From Kudoa neothunni (taxonomy: Eukaryota > Cnidaria), in contig OZ199840.1 of NCBI GenBank assembly GCA_964304625.1, positions 930,001 to 994,000 of the forward strand: a stretch of DNA of 64,000 nucleotides. The letters are read 5' to 3'. This document shows, piece by piece, positions 39,180 to 50,583 of the stretch. Both the position numbers and the translations under genes were made by a program. The notes beneath the pieces are model-generated. The model saw nothing but the letters and a program-made list of their open reading frames with translations. It had not been told where the DNA came from and ran no database searches. Within the stretch, counting starts at the first letter, position 1. Every line of letters begins with the position of its first letter.

Positions 39180-39834
39180 CATGGATTTTTGAGCAATTTA
39201 CAGCGAAACGGGGCGCGCAAAACTTTTGGTGGGACGCGGAAGCTTCTGAGTATTGGTGTGACACGGATAATGGTGAAATAATGGGGCAACATGACTTCAT
39301 TTGACGTTAATATCGCGATTTTCGATATCGCCTATTTATAAATGACGATTAATATTATAAATAATACAAAAAGCAACGATCAATTATATAAAAATTAACT
39401 ATAATATTTAACGTGTCCTCCACCCAAAAAGAATCGGAATGGTTTGAATCTCAATCTTGTCTCATTTAGAATCGTATATATCTTTTTTTGATTAAAACTA
39501 TTATAATATTGATTAACTTTTATTCACATTATTTATTTTCGGTTCATTAGCTCCTATACACGAAAGCCTTTCCTAATGAAAGCTGGATTACCACGAGTGT
39601 AACTTGACGCTGCTTTTGTCGACTGAGGAACTAAGGATGTTAATTTCAAAGATCAATCGATAAATTAAGCTAGAACTAATTGAACACATTTTAATTTGAA
39701 TTAGAAAAGAAATATATATTAATTGATTTAAAATCTTAATCTGATAGGGTGTTTTATTCATAGTTTTAAACAGTTTTTGTTAAAAAAATCAATACTTTTG
39801 AAAAAGATGGGGTGCGATGAAAAAGAGGTTGGGA
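39180..39834. mobile_element. Degraded hAT-type MITE
   Basis: The segment ends with GAGGTTGGGAACACTG (to 39834), on the reverse strand CAGTGTTCCCAACCTC, a typical hAT terminus. The interior near 39210-39290 is GC-richer (GGGGCGCGC, GGGACGCGGAAGCTTCTGAG), like other hAT-derived MITE interiors. The left end and target duplication could not be defined. Confidence 0.4.
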
Positions 39835-39871
39835 ACACTGGGTTAAGTTTTAATAAGATCACACTCAAACA

Positions 39872-39935
39872 CAGTCGAATCTCGATTATCCGGAAAATTT
39901 GGATAAACGATTTTCGAATAATCGAGTTTCGACTG
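39872..39935. mobile_element. 64-bp pogo-like MITE
   Basis: Left end CAGTCGAATCTCGATTATCC (39872). Right end, read on the reverse strand, CAGTCGAAACTCGATTATTC; 19 of the first 21 bases match. TA follows the right end and CA precedes the left. The tiny unit is almost only its two inverted ends. Similar lone termini occur near 43470 and 50240. Confidence 0.7.
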
Positions 39936-40942
39936 TATTTAGTAAATTACTAGCACTAATTGCCCAGCTTCTCACGGGATTGGGAAAATTTCATCATAGA
40001 AGGATACGGTAAAAAAATAAAGAAATATAAGACTCTTGAGTAGCTCTGAGGAGAAATAAAATAAATATTGTTTAAATATCACAGTATAACGATTGTGATA
40101 GGAAAACTAAAAAATTGAGATCATTTTGGAGAGATTATGATAGTAGAAAAACCTGATTAACTCGATAATATCTTTAGTGACATTTTTATACACACTCTTT
40201 CCTCAAAACTGTTGTGTAGCCTCTTACTATAAACAAAAATATTTAATTAATTAGATAAAATAAGATTTCAATCTATACATTGACTCTTATCGCCAAAAAT
40301 AAGTTTAACGGTCGCTATAACAAAATTTGGGGATCTAGCTTCAGTATGTAGGGATTGGATCTATCTGATTAAGATATACGCTTACAATTCTTCATTAATA
40401 TAGCAAAAATATTCAATTTTGCAATATCAAATGCAATCTACAGAAATTTTGAAGTGTACTTATTAAGTCAAATATATTGTAAGTTTCAAAAATAAGGAGT
40501 GTATTTAAACACACATCCAAATGGACATATCTACTGTAAATGTACAGATAAATAAATGATATAAGATGTGTCTTGAAATCGTGGATTTATAGCTTAAGTT
40601 ATAACCACTCAAAATGTTCAAAATAACTTGCAGAAGTTCAATGTACATAAGTGTCGCCATGAAAAAATAAATATAATCCAATTATTGAAACCACGTACTC
40701 CGTTTAACAAACCTAACACCGAGAACAACACAATTTCATACATTACTTTAGAAATTATGTTTGCATAATATGAAATAAAAGAATTTTTAAATTATCGCAA
40801 ACTATTAGGAGTTACAGAAATATCTATTTATAAGGAAAAAATTTGTCCACATATATGTATGTGTACTTAGGGGCACACACGGACAACTTAGCTTAATATA
40901 CATAGGAGATATTGGATAGTAGATAAGAATGTAGAAACTCAT
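39936..40942. other. AT-rich spacer
   Basis: No gene or clear repeat. Confidence 0.5.
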
Positions 40943-42186
40943 TCAAACATGTACGTTTATAGTGACGGAATCCTGTGTTAAGGGTTTTTGTTCGATATCA
41001 TTATTTTCACGTGAGATTCTCAGTTTTTTGTACAATGTTTGACCACAGAACAAAATCAACCCTGAGAAAATAAGGCCGGCTCCAATCGCATAATAGGGTG
41101 TAAACTAATGCTAAATTAACAAAAATGCATATAATTCACTTACCTTTTTGTATGTGACCGAAGTGTGGATAATTGTGAATATACCAGATGTAGCTAACGA
41201 AATGTTAAGACCAGAAGCATTAATATTTTTGATAATCATTGGAGCCAGGATGTAATAAATCACAAAGGAAACGTTATATAAGACAATCAGACCCGCTAAA
41301 ATATATTAAAAATTATTGAATATTTAAATTTAACAAACTTAATTCAGCTGTCCATGTAATATTAAAGAAAGTTTTATGTTCTAACATGAGACTAAAGATG
41401 TCATTTACTTACAATAGAGAAAATATTTAACATTCAAATTACCCTTGAACCAATATGAACACACTACCAAATAATCCTTGAACAAGTGAAAGTTCATCGC
41501 AATCGATATTTTCACACAGACTCTCTGTTGTTATATTCGACAAAGCAAATAATATACACGCCACCAAGATCATAAGATTCCCAATATAAGGGTTTGTACC
41601 TATTGGAAATGTGTTTGGAATTAGCAGGACTCGCAACGAAAAATACCTCGAATAAATTTGAGAAAATCGAGTTTCGCGCTAATTACTAGAAGCGAGACTG
41701 TTCCAGCTAATACGATAGACACTCCTAGATACTGTAATGTACTGTATTTCTTTTTTAAGATTACGACCGACAATGCCAAGACAATAGGTATTGTTAATGA
41801 TCCAACCAACTAAAAAATCAACTAAAACAACCCGCATTTGTAATTACATTAATGTTCGTCAAAGAAACATATTGAAAAGCTTTGATCATGAGATAATTTG
41901 CCTCCACTTCCAAAATTGTGAGAAGAACATATCTCTTTAAATTTCTTTTGATCGAACACCATTGGATAGTACCGATCTTCATACAAGCTATACTACTGTA
42001 TATGATAGATAAAAATATGTATGATGGGAATGATTGTAACGTAGGAGTGTTCATATGATGTTCTTTAGTCAGCAGATTCGAGCAGATGGAACGTATAAAC
42101 AGCATAACTGATGATAATTGAGCAGCTAGGGAATATATAAATGCGGAATTATTTTCCATCCATTGATTTATTTTCTTCAAATTCAT
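40943..42186 (-). CDS. SLC35F1/F2-like transporter, array copy C
   Basis: MNLKKINQWMENNSAFIYSL at 42186 is the start shared with copies D and E; an upstream in-frame Met at 42213 is not conserved at the same spacing. Core: LEVEANYLMIKAFQYVSLTN, then LVGSLTIPIVLALSVVILKK, GTNPYIGNLMILVACILFAL, GLIVLYNVSFVIYYILAPMI and FTPYYAIGAGLIFSGLILFC. The polar C-terminus ends TQDSVTINVHV. Introns are about 35-50 nt and phases agree. It shares its upstream motif (42281-42300) with D and E. Confidence 0.88.
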
Positions 42187-43450
42187 TTTATATCTAGAGG
42201 AGAGCTTAACCATAGATACATTAATAATTCATCATATTAAATTTTAATATTGCGTGTGTTTAAACAAAATATTTGCGAGTTCTTTTAAAGGATTATTACC
42301 TCTTGAAAATATATTTTTATGTTAACTTTAAGTCTTATTCGAAAATAATATTATTTATTTATTAATATAACAAATCATTAAAAAATCTTTTTAGCAAACC
42401 GAATTTATTCAGAATTTCCCCCAGCTTCGGTAGACAAACAATCTTACTACATAAGTTTCATTATATTTTTGGATTTTTTATTAAATAATCCCTGATTAGA
42501 CGAGGTAAGTCTGAGTATTATTAAGACTTTTCTACCTGTTGGAATTAACACATAGCAACTCCGAAAATATAATATATTGGCTTTTAAAATGAATTTGAAC
42601 CTAAAAAATTTCAGTTCCTAATTAATTAAAATAAAAATAATTATATAATATTTTTACAGATTAATTTTGAATTTTGGAGAATAATATTATATTCCATTTT
42701 ATAAAAATACAACGGGGCGATAAGCGCTTTATTATATTTCTCTTCGTTATTTTAAGAACAATGAAATACAAACATATATACTGTTGAAAAAATAATAGTT
42801 AATTCTAATTTTCTTATTATTGTTAGTGAATTGATAATTAAAATATAATGATAGAATAATTCCACATTATTTTATTACAAAATAAAAAGTTTTATAATTC
42901 TGCGGTTTTTAGAAATTTTTTATTTAGGATTGATTATTTTATAACAGTAATATAACAAAAGGGATAATAATGTTATTGGATAAATTTTCTATTAATTGGA
43001 TCCCTTCTGCGAGCTTTTCTGCTAAAAAAGTGTCGACTATTTTTTAAAAGAAAATGCTAATTAAAAAAATGATTGATTATTTTTAAATAATATTATATAA
43101 AAATATATTTATATGTATATATCTATCGAAAGTAAAGTAAAGTATACAGCTAATACATTAAGAAGTTAGACGTTCTTTACAGTAACAACTTAAACTATAA
43201 AAACTACAATCAAATTATATTAATCCAACTTTTTGATGAAAATTCTAAGAAAATACAATAAAGATTGGATATCTCTTGAGTTGTTATTGAGTAATTTAAG
43301 ATATTCTTTATGAAAATAATTAATTTGTAATTTAATTTTAAATGAATAATCATTTTATTTATTAATTTAAGAAACAATTAAAAAATATCTTCTATATGTG
43401 CTCCTGGCTCATTGTTACGCATAAATTTGTTATTGCATAATTTTTTGGAC
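42187..43450. other. AT-rich spacer with copy C promoter
   Basis: The first 250 bp upstream of copy C align with the region upstream of copy D; the rest is featureless AT-rich DNA. Confidence 0.5.
42281..42300 (-). promoter_or_regulatory. Conserved upstream motif of SLC35F copy C
   Basis: TCTTTTAAAGGATTATTACC on the plus strand, 95-114 bp upstream of the copy C start. The same core occurs at the same distance upstream of copies D and E, but not A or B. It could be a promoter element or just residual duplication identity. Confidence 0.4.
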
Positions 43451-43827
43451 CGAGAATAAATTACACAAGATCGAATCTCGACTGTAGATTTTAATAAGTA
43501 CGAGTATACTTTACTCTAAAGAATCCATTTAACATCCCAATTATTTTATCAATTTTGGCATAATATTTAATGAAATTTTATAATTATTCACTGTAATTGT
43601 GCAATTTTATTTCTAGAAAATCAACGAAATATTTATTTAATCAAACTTCAATTTTAGTTATGTTCTCAGACGTTAAAGTTTTGTAATAAATGAAAAACAT
43701 TAGCCTAGAAGCTCTCTAATAGAGTGGAAATATAAACAATGTTGGGAAAGTAATAATAATAATAATATAGTTAAGAGATAATGCGACAAATAAGGTAAGT
43801 TTACGTAAATATAAATAATAATATTAA

Positions 43828-45065
43828 TTAGTTTTGGCCATGAATATTTGATAATTCTATATTTTCTAGTTCCGGAATTTGTCTTGAAGCTCTCCGTTCT
43901 TCATATATTGTTTGACCGTTAAATAATACACTTCCTGATATCACAGCAACTGCACTAATGACATAATAGGCTGTCAACTATTTGTGCTGTTACTTTAACA
44001 CTAAATAAAAATATAATCATACATTATTATATTTAATAGCATCGTAAATGATTGTGTATAAATCGGACGTAACCAAAGACATTCTAAAACCGGAGGCATG
44101 GATATGTTTTATCACAGATGGAGATAATATGTAATAGATTACAAGGGCTGAATTGAACAAGAATATTAAAGTTACTATAATAGGATGGAAATTATATAAA
44201 TAAATTTTAGAATTTAACATACTTGATTCTCGAGTCCATTTTATAGTTGAAAATGTTTCATATTCCAATAATATTCTACGAATGAAAATTTATATCGAAT
44301 AAAAATTGTCGTTATTCTATCTTACCCCTGAAATAAAACAAATACGCTAGCAAACAGCCCATGAAAAAACAATAGCTCATCATAATTATTCTCTCCTCCC
44401 AGACTTTCCACTATAAGATTTGATACACAAATCAGAACACATCGTCCCAACACCAACAGTGCACCAACTATTGGATTTGAACCTATTACATTTATTTTTG
44501 GTTATTCAAATATAGAAATAAAAACCTTCTGTTAATCTTGTAAAATCGTTTCTCACATTAATAATCACAAGTGAAACTACACCAGCAACTGCGAATAACG
44601 TTCCAACATAATGCAGTCGCTTGTATTTGGCTTTAAAGACGAAGATCGACAACAATATAACAATCGGAATCGCAGAAGCATCGATTAGCTATAGAATTAT
44701 GCAAATTAAAAAAAAAATGTATTTACTTTAATGCTAGACAACGAGATCAACTGGAAGGCTTTGGTAATGATAAAATTCGCTTCCACTTCAAAGAATGCGT
44801 AAAGGAAGTATTTCCACCAATTTTGTTTGACCGAGATCCATCGGATGGTACCTTTCTGTACATTTGCTTTAAACCCATACATGCATAACAATATAGCATA
44901 TGCAAGGAATGATTGTAATGTGAGTGTATTTTTGTGATATTTTTTTTCCAGCTGTTCCGATGTGCTGGCACACACAAAAATCAAAAATGATGCTAGTTGG
45001 CCAACAATGGCATATATAATTATTAAATTATTATCCCTCCATTGTTTTATTCGCTCAAAATTCAT
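43828..45065 (-). CDS. SLC35F1/F2-like transporter, array copy D
   Basis: Starts MNFERIKQWRDNNLIIIYAI at 45065. Core: WWKYFLYAFFEVEANFIITK, then LIDASAIPIVILLSIFVFKA, GSNPIVGALLVLGRCVLICV, ELLFFHGLFASVFVLFQG and VIKHIHASGFRMSLVTSDLY. The last exon is LTAYYVISAVAVISGSVLFN, ending ELENIELSNIHGQN. All splice phases agree with GT-AG introns of about 40-55 nt. Closest relative is copy E, with which it also shares 3' flanking DNA. Confidence 0.9.
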
Positions 45066-45936
45066 TTTGTAAATATTTATGCGATAATCTTTCAATTTAT
45101 TATTATGCCTTCATGGTAATAATTTATATTGCATTTATTTAGAGTGAATATTTACAAGTCCTTTTTAAGGATTATTACATTTTAGAAAAACACATTAATA
45201 TTAGTTTTAAGCCGAATTCGAATAAAGTATTCAATATTGGGCGATATCACAATTAAGTATTTATATGATAATTTTTAGCAGGCAGGTTTTATTTAGAAGT
45301 TTTCCCAGATTTGGCAAATAAAAAATATAAAATTGTCATTAGATTTGAAATAGTTCGATTGTTGAATACATAATACATAATCCATAACCCATAATTAGTT
45401 ATGACAAGTATAAATATTCCTGAGAATTTTCTATTTGTCGGAATTGACATGACAGCTCTACCAATATTAACATATATATGTGTTTGCTTGTTACGATTTC
45501 TAAAAAATGATTAATTCTTAATTAATGTATGCATAACGGATTTGTATAGTATTTATACTGATAGATTGTAAAGAAAAATATTTTATTCACGTTGTTATGG
45601 TTTTACAGCTATGGGAAAATCGTTTATTTTTATCTTTTCATTATTTTAAAAACATTGATACACGTAACTTTATAATTATAACGTTAAAAATTATTAGTCA
45701 CTCCATAATTGATCATTTTAATTAGCATATTGAAGGTAAAAATATAAGAATAGTAAAGCTCCAAAAATATGATTTCAACAAGATTCGTTAGGAAATATAA
45801 AATTATTTATCAAAATTTTATATATAATAGATTATTCCATAATAATAAATGAAATAATCAATTTAATTAATTAATGAAATGAATGAATGAATGAATGAAT
45901 AAATAAATAAATATTTTTCTTATTAACCCTCTAACG
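45066..45936. other. AT-rich spacer
   Basis: Holds the upstream region of copy D. Near 45873-45912 is a (GAAT)n/(AAAT)n microsatellite. No gene. Confidence 0.5.
45161..45179 (-). promoter_or_regulatory. Conserved upstream motif of SLC35F copy D
   Basis: CTTTTTAAGGATTATTACA, 96-114 bp upstream of the copy D start; see copies C and E. Confidence 0.4.
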
Positions 45937-46545
45937 TAGGGGTTTTCAACCGAAGGTAAATTAAATAACTTCAAAATTAGATAGGGAGAATTTTTGCATT
46001 ATGAGTTTGTGAAGTACTTCCGGATTTCTATGGAATCATATTATTCAGGGTTATTAAATTCAATATTTAGTTGGCAGATATTCTTAAAATGTTTTTCGAA
46101 ATACATATTTAACAAATATTTATAAAACTATAAACAGTCTCCTTCTTTTATGGGTCGTTTATTTTTAAATGGTATAGCCTAATAATAATACTTAAAGTTA
46201 CATTCTGCGTGGTAAATAATATTTAAGTGTCATTAGTTTTGACTATTTTTAATTATTTCTAGTCTTTAAGAGTGAAGGATTGAGAAAGAAACAACTTGAA
46301 TTAGTAAAATCCGAAAAATAAAAACTGTATACAGCTTGTGAGTAAGAGTTGATGAGATTAACAATCTTCATTATGCAAGCGTACGTGACTTTTAGGACCA
46401 GAATTTACCCCTCAAATAGCTTCTGTTTAAATTAACTAGTTAGAACCTTAAGATAAATACGAATTTGGCTTTAAAGTTAGGGAGTAAATTTAAATTTTTC
46501 ATCAGGTTGAGAAGGCAATTTTGAAAAAACGGTTGAGAACTCCTG
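45937..46545. mobile_element. Non-autonomous hAT element (MITE), 609 bp
   Basis: Ends TAGGGGTTTTCAACC (45937) and, reverse strand, CAGGAGTTCTCAACC (46545). They are flanked by a perfect 8-bp duplication CTCTAACG (45929-45936 and 46546-46553). There is no open frame. A diverged second copy of the interior lies at about 30350-30600. hAT membership follows from the 8-bp duplication and the CAGxGxTTCTCAACC-like end. Confidence 0.85.
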
Positions 46546-46789
46546 CTCTAACGGATTTGGGGTGTATTACACCTAAACTTGCAAATTTCGGGATTTGTGT
46601 TTTTTTAAATTTGTTATATTATTCTTTCTCACTTTATATTGAGAATTAATTAACATTTTTAGATTAAGTTTGTGCTTTGCATGGGTATGTTTATGAATTC
46701 TCTTATCAATAATTAATCACATTTTTCTCAAAAATAAATGTACTTTTTCGCATGATGATCCTGTTCTTATAATCCGTCTGCACTCATGA

Positions 46790-47270
46790 CCATCATTCAA
46801 TATCCGTGAAAGAAGACACAGGTTCTTGCTTATTTGGAAGTCGGTGAACGAATCGGAATGCATTTGCCGAGGACAGACCGCATATCGATGTGACACTCGG
46901 GTTCAGAACCTTGAGGTAATGGGTTCGAATCCGCCAGTGGGTCTCTTTCCCATATTTGGGAGCTCGGTAGTTAAAGTGTACGCTCGCTAGGAAGTGGGAT
47001 GAGCGTGAATAGGAGTTTAAATCTCTGGAACCCATCGAAAGATCGAATGGCAAGTAATTTTCAGCCCTCACAGAGCCAATGTCCTTAAAGGGATAGGGTT
47101 TGGGGTGGTGGTCGCCCTGGGACGAGGATGAATAATGGGTTAAAATCCAACACTACCGCATAAATATAAGGAGTGGGGTTTCATGTTACGTCTTGCGGTG
47201 CCTAAAGCGTTGATGGAAGAGGTATGACCAACTTGAATTCCACAACTTAATATGTTGCACCAGGAGATTT
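46790..47270 (+). repeat. GC-richer tandem tRNA-like island (SINE candidate)
   Basis: Distinctly less AT-rich than its surroundings. Three T-arm/box-B-like motifs occur in the same direction: GGGTTCGAATCC (46921-46932), GGAGTTTAAATCTCT (47012-47026) and GGGTTAAAATCC (47137-47148). Units 2 and 3 share a preceding stretch (GGGATGAGCGTGAATA against GGGACGAGGATGAATA). Unit 2 has a box-A-like GAGCTCGGTAGTTAAAGTG before it. None folds into a full canonical tRNA by eye. A tRNA-derived SINE or degraded tandem tRNA genes are both possible. Confidence 0.5.
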
Positions 47271-47634
47271 ACCTTGTAAACAAAAAATCTAGACTATAGA
47301 TTTTAATATGTGGGAATAAACTTTGTTTTAAATAATTCATGATATATCCCGATTACTTGCTTCATTATGGTATAATATTTAAAAGAATTTTTATAATAAT
47401 TCATTACAATTATGAAATTTTATTCTCAACATACCGATAGAATATTCAATTAATCCAATTTCATTTTTAATTATGTTTTCAGACATTAACGTATTATAAT
47501 AATTGTAAAATGTTGGTCGAAAATTTTTAAATAGATCGAAAATATAAAAAACATTCGCAAAGCAAACACAATGTAGTGAACAGACAATCAAATCAGATAA
47601 TTTTAGCTAAATAGTAATTAATAGCAATTATTCT
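47271..47634. other. 3' flank of SLC35F copy E
   Basis: Aligns with 43460-43700 downstream of copy D (shared TATAGATTTTAATA/TGTAGATTTTAATA and ATTATGTTTTCAGAC/AGTTATGTTCTCAGAC), so the D/E duplication extended past the gene. Confidence 0.55.
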
Positions 47635-48847
47635 TTATAATTCTATATTTTCCAATTCCGAATTTTGCCGCGAAGCATTCTGTTCTTCATAGAACGTTTG
47701 ACCGTTGAACAATACACATCCTATTATCATGGCAATTGCACCAATGGCATAATAAGGTGTCAACTAAGTGTGCTGTTACTTTAACGCTAGATCAAAATTT
47801 CAACATACATTATTGTATTCAACAGCATCGTAAATAATTGCATATAGATCCGCCGTAATCAACGACATATTTAAACCGGAAGCATTAATATGTTTAATCA
47901 CCAATGGAGATAATGTGTAAAACACTATAAGGGCAGAATTGAACAAGATTATTAAAATTACTATAATAGGATGGAAATTATACAAATAACTTTTAGAATT
48001 TAACATACTTGATTCGCGAGTCCATTTTATACTTGAAAATGTTTCATATTCCAATAACATTCTATGGATGAAAATTATAATCGAAAAAAAATTTTCGTCG
48101 TTCCATGTTACCCTTGAATTAACACAAATACACTAGCAAATAATCCATGAAAAAACAAAAGCTCATCAAAAGTATTCTTTTCCTTCATACTTTCTACTAT
48201 AATATTGGACACACAAAGTAGAACACATCCTCCCAACACCAACAGTGCACCAACTATTGGATTTAACCCTATAAAATTTATGTTGATTATTAAAATATAT
48301 ATGGAGAAAACCTTGTGTTAACTTTGTATAATCGTTTCTAACGTTAATAATCACAAGTGAAACTACTCCGGCAACTGAGAATAACGCTCCAAGATATTGC
48401 AGTAGCCTGTATTTGGTTTTAAAGACAATAATTGACAACAGCATAACAATAGGTATCGTAGATGAATCGAGTAGCTACAGATTCATGTAATAGAAATTTA
48501 AAATAAATAATTGCTTTGATGCTAGCCGAAGAGGTTAGTTGGAAAGCTTTGATCATGATAAAATTTGCTTCCATTTCAAAGAATGCGTAAAGGAAGTATT
48601 TCCACCAATTTTGTTTGACCGAGTTCCATTGTATAGTATCTCTATTAACACTTGCTATAAAACCATACATAAAAAACAACAGAATATATGTAGGAAATGA
48701 TTGTAATGTGGGGATATTTATGTGATATTTTTTAACAAGTTGGTCAGAACAATAAGTGTACGCAAAACTTATAACCGACAAGGCTTGAGCGACCATTGAA
48801 TAGAAAAATATTGCATTATTTTGGATCCATCGACTTATTTGGTTCAT
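47635..48847 (-). CDS. SLC35F1/F2-like transporter, array copy E
   Basis: Starts MNQISRWIQNNAIFFYSMVA at 48847. Core: WWKYFLYAFFEMEANFIMIK, then LLDSSTIPIVMLLSIIVFKT, GLNPIVGALLVLGGCVLLCV, FASVFVLIQG and VIKHINASGLNMSLITADLY. The last exon is LTPYYAIGAIAMIIGCVLFN, ending ELENIEL. The first intron (48475-48514) uses a GC donor in place of the GT at the same position in copy D. All other introns are GT-AG and no frame break was seen. Confidence 0.9.
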
Positions 48848-50313
48848 ATTTGTACTTTATAACAATATGTGCAGTAATTTTTCAAAACATCAATATTTGC
48901 ATTACATAATTCTTTGTGTGGGTTATATTTTGAATAAGTAATTGAGTATGATTTTTAGGGATTATTGCTACGTCGAATTAAATACATTGTGTTTGTTTGA
49001 GGTATATTAGAATATGATTCGCTTAGCTGTGAGGTCCTTTACGTTCTTTAAATCCAACGTGAATTTGTAAATAACAATTTTTTTTAACCTCAAGTTATTA
49101 ATGTAAGTCTATTTTTACATATAATATATATTTAATGTCTAATTATCTTTATTAAATGCCTGTTTAAATTACTTACTAAATGCTTAAAAATGCCAAAATT
49201 GAATGGAAATACTTTTGTGGAGTTAGTTTCCATAATATTAAAGCTATGAATCAATGTATAAGCTTTAAACTTATTTATAGACACAAATATGATTAGTTTA
49301 TAAGTAATGTGAAGAAAGTGATTAATGATATCCAAAATAGACTCATACGGTTAATAAGGAATTACTGGATGCGTATACATTTAGATACTCATCCATTCTA
49401 ATTGATATTTTCATGTCTTATTATAATAATAATGTTATAATCATACATATTATATCATAATTTTGAATATTGTTACCGCCTTAGAATTAAAATTAAGTAA
49501 AATTAAAATATTAGCGCATCGCAGATTGTCTTTATAAATCAAGCACCATATTTAATATGGAGTACGTTTTCAAATCTAAGAGAAAAATAATATTTATTTT
49601 CAACCAAATTATAAATTAACTATTTGAACATTATATATGAGTGTTAGATTTTTATTATAATTAGACATTAATATGTATATACAAAGTTTAGTCAACATTC
49701 GAGATATTTATTTATCCAAATTTAATTGAAATACTAAAAAACATAATCGGCTATTAATTATTACATATAAATATTTTTTAATATTTTGCGTTATTTGATG
49801 CTAAATAAATATAGACATGACTTGACGCTCATATTGAGTTTGTGATCAAACAATCCAATAAATTCCATTTTTATATTTTATTACTCACGAAAAGATAAGA
49901 TATAAGGGAGTTTGTCTTTACCCAACATTTATTCGTTCATCATGAATATGGTTGCATTTTGAACAAAAAATACTATATTATCTATGTTGCGTTATTTCTA
50001 TTAATCAAACATAAACTTAAATTGAATAAATAACGAACATATGTATCAAAAAAATAAATGTAGATGCCATTTTAACCAGGCATTAATTCATTTTTTAAGA
50101 AATTTTTTACCCGAAAATTCCAGAAAAAAGTTGTTTCGGATTGCGGTTTCTGAAATTTTGGTTATACGAAATTTTTTTATTTAGAATCTACATCATTTAC
50201 AAATAAATTTTAAATAATTATTCGGATAACAAGATTTTCGGACAAACGAGTTTCGACTGTATATGTAATATTTTCTCATTTTACAATATCCTTCTCTATC
50301 TTTAAATACATAG
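48848..50313. other. AT-rich spacer with a lone pogo-like terminus
   Basis: No gene supported. CGGACAAACGAGTTTCGACTG followed by TA (near 50240-50262) is the right end of a pogo-like element like that at 39872; the left end is not clear. Confidence 0.45.
48951..48968 (-). promoter_or_regulatory. Conserved upstream motif of SLC35F copy E
   Basis: ATTTTTAGGGATTATTGC, 104-121 bp upstream of the copy E start, matching the C and D motif at 16 of 18 or better while the surrounding bases are much less conserved. Confidence 0.4.
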
Positions 50314-50583
50314 AAGCAAATAATTATCGCAAGAAACAGTACGAATGTGGGTGTCAAATATTTTGTTGGCAGTGGCTATTGCAACGGATCCGTCGCGATA
50401 TCCACTGCATATTTTTTTAGACACGTTTTATTTATCTTTAAATAATTTAATATATTTAAAAAAATTCTTTTCTCTTTAATATAGGTCCATAAGATCCAAA
50501 CGAATTTAGAAAACGGAAAATTTATTCGCTTCGAGTACGTTAGAGTACTACACGTTTCCAAACACAAGATCATAACTCTTTAA
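50314..50583 (+). CDS. Two 3' exons of an unrecognised gene
   Basis: After a TACATAG acceptor, exon A (50314-50424) reads KQIIIARNSTNVGVKYFVGS then GYCNGSVAISTAYFFRH. A 60-nt AT-rich GT-AG intron in phase 0 leads to exon B (50485-50583), VHKIQTNLENGKFIRFEYVR then VLHVSKHKIITL and a stop. Phases agree exactly and the exons are less AT-rich than their surroundings. No upstream exon was found. A pogo-like element end sits just 5', so the gene may be truncated. The family is not recognised. Confidence 0.5.

Noticed and set aside
46793-47071. 92-codon minus-strand open frame
   Set aside because: It overlaps the GC-richer tRNA-like island; the openness follows from base composition and the sequence has no protein-like feature.
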